Below the pieces are notes generated by a model. That model searched no databases and was not told where the DNA came from. It was given only the letters and a program-made list of their open reading frames with translations. A stretch of 33,378 nucleotides of DNA from Anaerolinea sp. (GTDB lineage Bacteria > Chloroflexota > Anaerolineae > Anaerolineales > Villigracilaceae), in contig DYNS01000003.1 in NCBI GenBank assembly GCA_020720965.1, positions 1-33,378 on the forward strand. Reading direction: 5' to 3'. The translations under genes were made by a program, and so were the position numbers. Position 1 is the stretch's first letter, and each line of letters begins with the position of its first letter. Of the stretch, positions 30,449-33,378 are shown piece after piece.

Positions 30449-31228
30449 TTAGTTGGGTTGGGGGCGCAAGAGAGCGCCGTATTTTTGTAAAAGAAGCCCC
30501 GTGCGCCAAAAAGCGACTGCCGCCATGCCGTGCGCCAACACGGCGAAGAGGGGCGGGGTTTGGTGGGTGTAGTAGGTCCAACATTCGCGGGTTGTGCCCC
30601 ATAGTTCCAAAAAGTAGCCCAAGCCCGCCCCCGCCGCAAAGGTGAGCAGGGCGAGGCGTTGGTTGGTGGGGGTGAAGATGAGTAGGGCGCAGAGAAGCAG
30701 CGCAGCGAGGGTGTAGGGTTGCCAAAAGGTGGGGGCGGTGAATTGCAACAGCAGAAAATAGAAAATGCCAAAGGTGAGCCAGTATAAAAACTTGAGAGGC
30801 AGACCGGTTTGGCGCGGCAGAGCCAGGTTCAGGGCGTGGGTAAGGCGGTCAATGCTCAGGCTGGCAATGGGCCACGCGGGTAAAATCCACAAGGGGGGGC
30901 GTTCTTCCGTATAATAAAACCACAGGTTGGTTTGGGTTCCCCAACTTTCTATCACCAGCCCGCCGCAAAAGCCCACAAAGAGAATCAGCGCATCGGTGCG
31001 GAAGTTGGCGCGGAACATGATGGCAAGCGACATGAAGGCGAAAATGCCCAGCAGCAGCCAATCCACCAGGACATACCAGGGATAGCACCCATCGGCGGCG
31101 TAAGCCCGTAAAATGGCGAGGTATTCCAGCACCAGCGGCTGCCAAATGTACACAATTAACAGGCAGACCAGTAAAAAGGCGCTAAAAAAGTAAGCAGAGT
31201 GGCGCGTAAAACCCAAAAAGCGTAACAT
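30449..31228 (-). CDS. Polytopic membrane protein with an internal repeat, unknown function
   Basis: A 259-residue protein with about seven hydrophobic helices. Two segments resemble each other: GLVIESWGTQTNLWFYYTEE followed by PPLWILPAWPIA (about residues 90-122), and GYFLELWGTTRECWTYYTHQ followed by PPLFAVLAHGMA (about 205-237). The shared pattern is E-x-W-G-T-x4-W-x-Y-Y-T-x3-P-P-L, with the Glu and aromatic residues near the membrane surface. I do not recognise the family; the E..GT...W.Y pattern distantly recalls carotenoid-pathway membrane enzymes, which is only a hint. It is the first gene of an operon with two PPK2 genes (19-nt gap) and probably leaderless: TATAAT ends 7 nt before the ATG. 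Confidence 0.8.
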   Translation of the reverse strand: MLRFLGFTRHSAYFFSAFLLVCLLIVYIWQPLVLEYLAILRAYAADGCYPWYVLVDWLLLGIFAFMSLAIMFRANFRTDALILFVGFCGGLVIESWGTQTNLWFYYTEERPPLWILPAWPIASLSIDRLTHALNLALPRQTGLPLKFLYWLTFGIFYFLLLQFTAPTFWQPYTLAALLLCALLIFTPTNQRLALLTFAAGAGLGYFLELWGTTRECWTYYTHQTPPLFAVLAHGMAAVAFWRTGLLLQKYGALLRPQPN

Positions 31229-31235
31229 GAAGGCT

Positions 31236-31263
31236 ATTATAGCCCCCGCTTTAAGGATGTAAA
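31236..31263 (-). promoter_or_regulatory. Promoter of the membrane-protein/PPK2 operon, leaderless
   Basis: TTTACA (31263-31258), a 16-nt spacer and TATAAT (31241-31236) on the minus strand. The -10 ends 7 nt before the ATG at 31228, leaving no room for a ribosome-binding site. Confidence 0.65.
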
Positions 31264-31272
31264 CATTCGGTT

Positions 31273-31293
31273 TATAATCAAATTGTCAGACAA
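31273..31293 (+). promoter_or_regulatory. -10 box and adjacent palindrome upstream of the PLP-enzyme gene
   Basis: TATAAT (31273-31278) is followed by the palindrome TTGTC-A-GACAA (31283-31293) at the expected transcription start. The -35 (TTTAAG at 31250-31255) is poor, and the region overlaps the divergent promoter. The palindrome is a candidate operator. Confidence 0.45.
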
Positions 31294-31312
31294 CTTTCTT
31301 CAGGAGACGAAA

Positions 31313-32779
31313 ATGGCATCCATCGACTTGACCATTCACCCCGAAAGGCGCAAACGCGCCATTCAACGCGCCCGCGAGCGCAACATCATCATCCCCACTT
31401 ATGCACAAATGAAAGACCCCGCCAAAATTCCGGCGCGGGTGAAGGAAGAACTCAGCCGCATTGGGCTTTGGGATTTACACCCCCGCAACCTATTCCGCAT
31501 CACCTGGAAGAATCAACCCCAGGCAAGCGGAGGCGGCTTTGGCGGCGTGAACTACCTGGAACTGCCCTCCAGCCTTACCGGAGTGCCTGCCCGCATCCTG
31601 GTTCTGGTTGGAAAATGGTTCCCCACCGGGGCGCACAAGGTTGGGGCAGCCTTCTCCTGCCTGGCGCCTCGCCTCGTCACCGGTCAGTTCGACCCCACCA
31701 CCCAAAAAGCGGTCTGGCCCTCCACCGGCAACTACTGCCGGGGCGGAGCCTACGATTCCGCCCTGCTCGCCTGCGATTCGATTGCCATCCTGCCGGAGGG
31801 AATGTCTAAAGAGCGCTTCGACTGGCTGGCAAAAGTCGCCGGAGAAACCATCAAAACCCCCGGCTCCGAATCGAACGTGAAGGAAATTTTTGACAAATGC
31901 TGGGAACTGCGAAACTCTGGGCAAGACCTGATGATTTTTGACCAGTTTCAGGAATTTGGCAACTATCTCTGGCACTACGAAGTCACCGGTCACGCCATGG
32001 AAGAAGTTCTCCTCGCCGCCCTGCGCCCTGGAGACCGTTACCGGGGTATGACCAGCGCCACCGGCTCTGCCGGGACAATTGCCAGCGGCGACTACATGAA
32101 GCAGCTCTTTCCGGAAAGCAAAATCGCCGCCAGCGAAGCCCTGCAATGCCCCACCCTGCTGGAAAACGGCTTTGGCGCTCACCGCATTGAAGGCATTGGT
32201 GACAAACACATTCCCTGGATTCACAACACCAAAAACACCGACCTCATCGCCGCCATAGACGATAACGCCGTTGTCAACCTCGCCCGCCTGTTTAACGAAC
32301 CGGTTGGCAAAAAATACCTCGCATCCAAGGGCGTGCCAGAAGAAACCCTCTCCCAGCTGGGCTTACTCGGCTTCTCAGGCATTTCCAACGTCCTCACCGC
32401 CATAAAAATGGCAAAATACTACGAAATGGGCGAGAAAGATGTCATCATCACCGTCCTGACCGACTCCATGGAACTGTACCAAAGCCGCCTGCACGAAATG
32501 CACGAGGAATTTGGCGCATACAGCGAAACCGATGCCGCCGCCGACTACGCTCACTGGCTCATGGGGCAATCCACCGACAACCTGCTGGAACTGCGCTACA
32601 CCGACCGCCGCCGCATTCACAACCTTAAGTATTACACCTGGGTAGAGCAACAAGGCAAAACCTACGAAGAAATCCAATCCATGTGGTACGAAGAAGATTT
32701 TTGGACGGGCTTTCAGCAGCAGGCAGACCAAATTGACGAACTCATTGCCGACTTTAACCAGGAAGTTGGCTTGCTCTAA
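31313..32779 (+). CDS. Fold-type II PLP-dependent enzyme (cysteine-synthase/tryptophan-synthase-beta superfamily), substrate unknown
   Basis: 488 residues. GKWFPTGAHKVGAAFSCL has the presumed PLP lysine in GAHK, and WPSTGNYCRGGAYDSALLA is the Ser/Thr-Gly-Asn phosphate-binding loop. TSATGSAGTIASGDYMKQL is the glycine-rich loop. The family includes cysteine synthase, threonine synthase, TrpB and several desulfhydrases. It is clearly longer than CysK (~310) and lacks TrpB hallmarks, so I give no substrate. A ribosome-binding site (CAGGAG) lies 7 nt upstream of the ATG at 31313; an in-frame TTG at 31283 is inside the promoter region. The nearby cysK is interrupted, but this protein is too different to be assumed a replacement. 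Confidence 0.85.
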   Translation: MASIDLTIHPERRKRAIQRARERNIIIPTYAQMKDPAKIPARVKEELSRIGLWDLHPRNLFRITWKNQPQASGGGFGGVNYLELPSSLTGVPARILVLVGKWFPTGAHKVGAAFSCLAPRLVTGQFDPTTQKAVWPSTGNYCRGGAYDSALLACDSIAILPEGMSKERFDWLAKVAGETIKTPGSESNVKEIFDKCWELRNSGQDLMIFDQFQEFGNYLWHYEVTGHAMEEVLLAALRPGDRYRGMTSATGSAGTIASGDYMKQLFPESKIAASEALQCPTLLENGFGAHRIEGIGDKHIPWIHNTKNTDLIAAIDDNAVVNLARLFNEPVGKKYLASKGVPEETLSQLGLLGFSGISNVLTAIKMAKYYEMGEKDVIITVLTDSMELYQSRLHEMHEEFGAYSETDAAADYAHWLMGQSTDNLLELRYTDRRRIHNLKYYTWVEQQGKTYEEIQSMWYEEDFWTGFQQQADQIDELIADFNQEVGLL

Positions 32780-32786
32780 CCCCGCC

Positions 32787-33341
32787 ATGCTCAACCCCGC
32801 CTCCCTCGTCCTCGTCTGCCTCCTGCCCCGCCCGCGAGATTTAGAAATCGCCCGGCTTTTGGGCTGGTACCGCATCCCTTTCAAAACCGCGCCCAAGGTC
32901 ATCGCGGTAGATGCGCTGGCGTTTTATCAGCCGGGCAGCTTTGGCGAGGCAGGCGGGCAAATTGCTTACACCGCCGAAGTGCGCGGACATGAACTGACCA
33001 CCCGCGCCGAACTCCTGCGCGAAGAAGCCGACCACCCCCGCGCCCACGAGGAATACTTCAAAATTCAACTGGGCAGCCTGCAAAAACTCCCCCGCCCCAT
33101 CCGCGCAGAAAAATGGAAGCGCATCACCTTCTTTTACACCACCGGCGAATACTTGCAAAAAGCCCAAACCCTGCAAGACCTGATTGTGTCAGGCGGAGAA
33201 CGTGAAACCCTCTGGAAGAGCCTGCGCGACCGCGCCGAAAACGAAAACCTCTACCAGCCCTCCCCCCTCCCCCCCGCCGACCTGCCCCCTCAAGCCCTGC
33301 TCGCCCTGTTGGGCTTAACCGACCTGGACAAGCTGCCATGA
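32787..33341 (+). CDS. Uncharacterised protein
   Basis: 184 residues with no signal peptide and no transmembrane helix. It begins MLNPASLVLVCLLPRPRDLE. A compact conserved-looking block follows: RLLGWYRIPFKTAPKVIAVD, then YQPGSFGE, YTAEVRGHELTTRAELL, DHPRAHEEYFKIQLG and KWKRITFFYTT. The wealth of Arg, Trp, His and Tyr suggests a nucleic-acid-binding or enzymatic fold, but I cannot name one. It starts 7 nt after the PLP-enzyme stop. The ATG at 32787 is chosen because an upstream in-frame ATG lies inside that gene. Its stop overlaps the next start (ATGA). Confidence 0.75.
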   Translation: MLNPASLVLVCLLPRPRDLEIARLLGWYRIPFKTAPKVIAVDALAFYQPGSFGEAGGQIAYTAEVRGHELTTRAELLREEADHPRAHEEYFKIQLGSLQKLPRPIRAEKWKRITFFYTTGEYLQKAQTLQDLIVSGGERETLWKSLRDRAENENLYQPSPLPPADLPPQALLALLGLTDLDKLP

Positions 33342-33378
33342 CCCCGGAAATGCTCCTCTCTGCCGCCGTTCTGCTCCT
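33338..33378 (+). CDS. Start of a further gene, cut by the window end
   Basis: Only 13 full codons are visible, MTPEMLLSAAVLL, starting with an ATGA overlap with the preceding stop. The hydrophobic start suggests a membrane or exported protein. Nothing more can be said. Confidence 0.5.
   Translation, partial: MTPEMLLSAAVLL

Noticed and set aside
30430-30771. N-terminal extension of the PPK2-like frame (114 codons)
   Set aside because: It overlaps the membrane-protein gene on the same strand, is Pro/Ser-rich and lies upstream of a good ribosome-binding site and ATG at 30429.
31313-32779. Tryptophan synthase beta subunit
   Set aside because: GAHK and the Ser/Thr-Gly loop are shared by the superfamily, but TrpB-specific motifs (such as GRPTPL and GAGQHG) are absent.
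1-33378. CRISPR arrays, insertion sequences, tRNA or rRNA genes
   Set aside because: I looked on both strands and found no regularly spaced repeats, transposase motifs or tRNA/rRNA signatures; a covariance-model scan was not possible here.

Overview
The window looks like ordinary bacterial chromosome: about 57-60% GC by eye, genes tightly packed on both strands, ATGA/TAATG overlaps inside operons. Content and style (GatCA amidotransferase, protein disulfide oxidoreductase, EF-G2, PPK2, DUF4870-like proteins, many starts with a -10 box only 6-7 nt upstream) suggest Chloroflexota, perhaps Anaerolineae. That assignment is an inference; no rRNA or tRNA gene is present to test it. I saw no mobile element, CRISPR array or prophage.

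Layout. 1-3900: the 5' end of an ATP sulfurylase gene (sat), a UvrD-like helicase and, divergently, ribosomal protein S1 with a promoter and terminator. 3929-6974: an M19 dipeptidase, a small membrane protein and aspartate ammonia-lyase. 6984-9349 (minus): an ECF sigma factor, an RsrA-like zinc anti-sigma factor, a small zinc-ribbon protein, a protein disulfide oxidoreductase and an OsmC protein, which together look like a thiol/oxidative-stress module. 9456-9785: a TfoX-N protein. 9782-13154 (minus): a cysteine operon, cysK (interrupted by one amber codon), cysE, a CysO/MoaD-like sulfur carrier and a MoeZ-type activator with a rhodanese domain. It is preceded by a structured leader with a promoter, a 13-codon peptide ORF carrying two Cys codons, and nested terminator-like hairpins. 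13201-17783: EF-G2, a membrane-anchored thioredoxin and an acyl-CoA synthetase. 17798-24468 (minus): a long run gatC-gatA-DUF4870x2-dppA-secreted Cys/His protein-yraN-miaA.

24522-28938 is the most interesting part. A promoter leads straight into a 29-codon leader peptide with seven Thr codons, five of them consecutive. Overlapping antiterminator and terminator pairings follow, then a class I/II aminotransferase, then a 938-residue fusion of a glutamate-cysteine-ligase-like domain to an M20 metallopeptidase. This reads as a threonine-responsive attenuated operon whose enzymes could run a ligate-transaminate-deprotect chemistry that I cannot match to a described pathway.

28947-31263 (minus): a leaderless membrane-protein gene and two overlapping PPK2 genes, one canonical and one with altered motifs, arranged like a split version of the two-domain class II PPK2. 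31273-33378: a fold-type II PLP enzyme of unknown substrate, an uncharacterised protein and the start of another gene.

Two independent leader-peptide attenuators (Cys and Thr), both apparently on leaderless transcripts, occur within 12 kb. This suggests that leaderless attenuation is a general way of controlling amino-acid genes in this organism.
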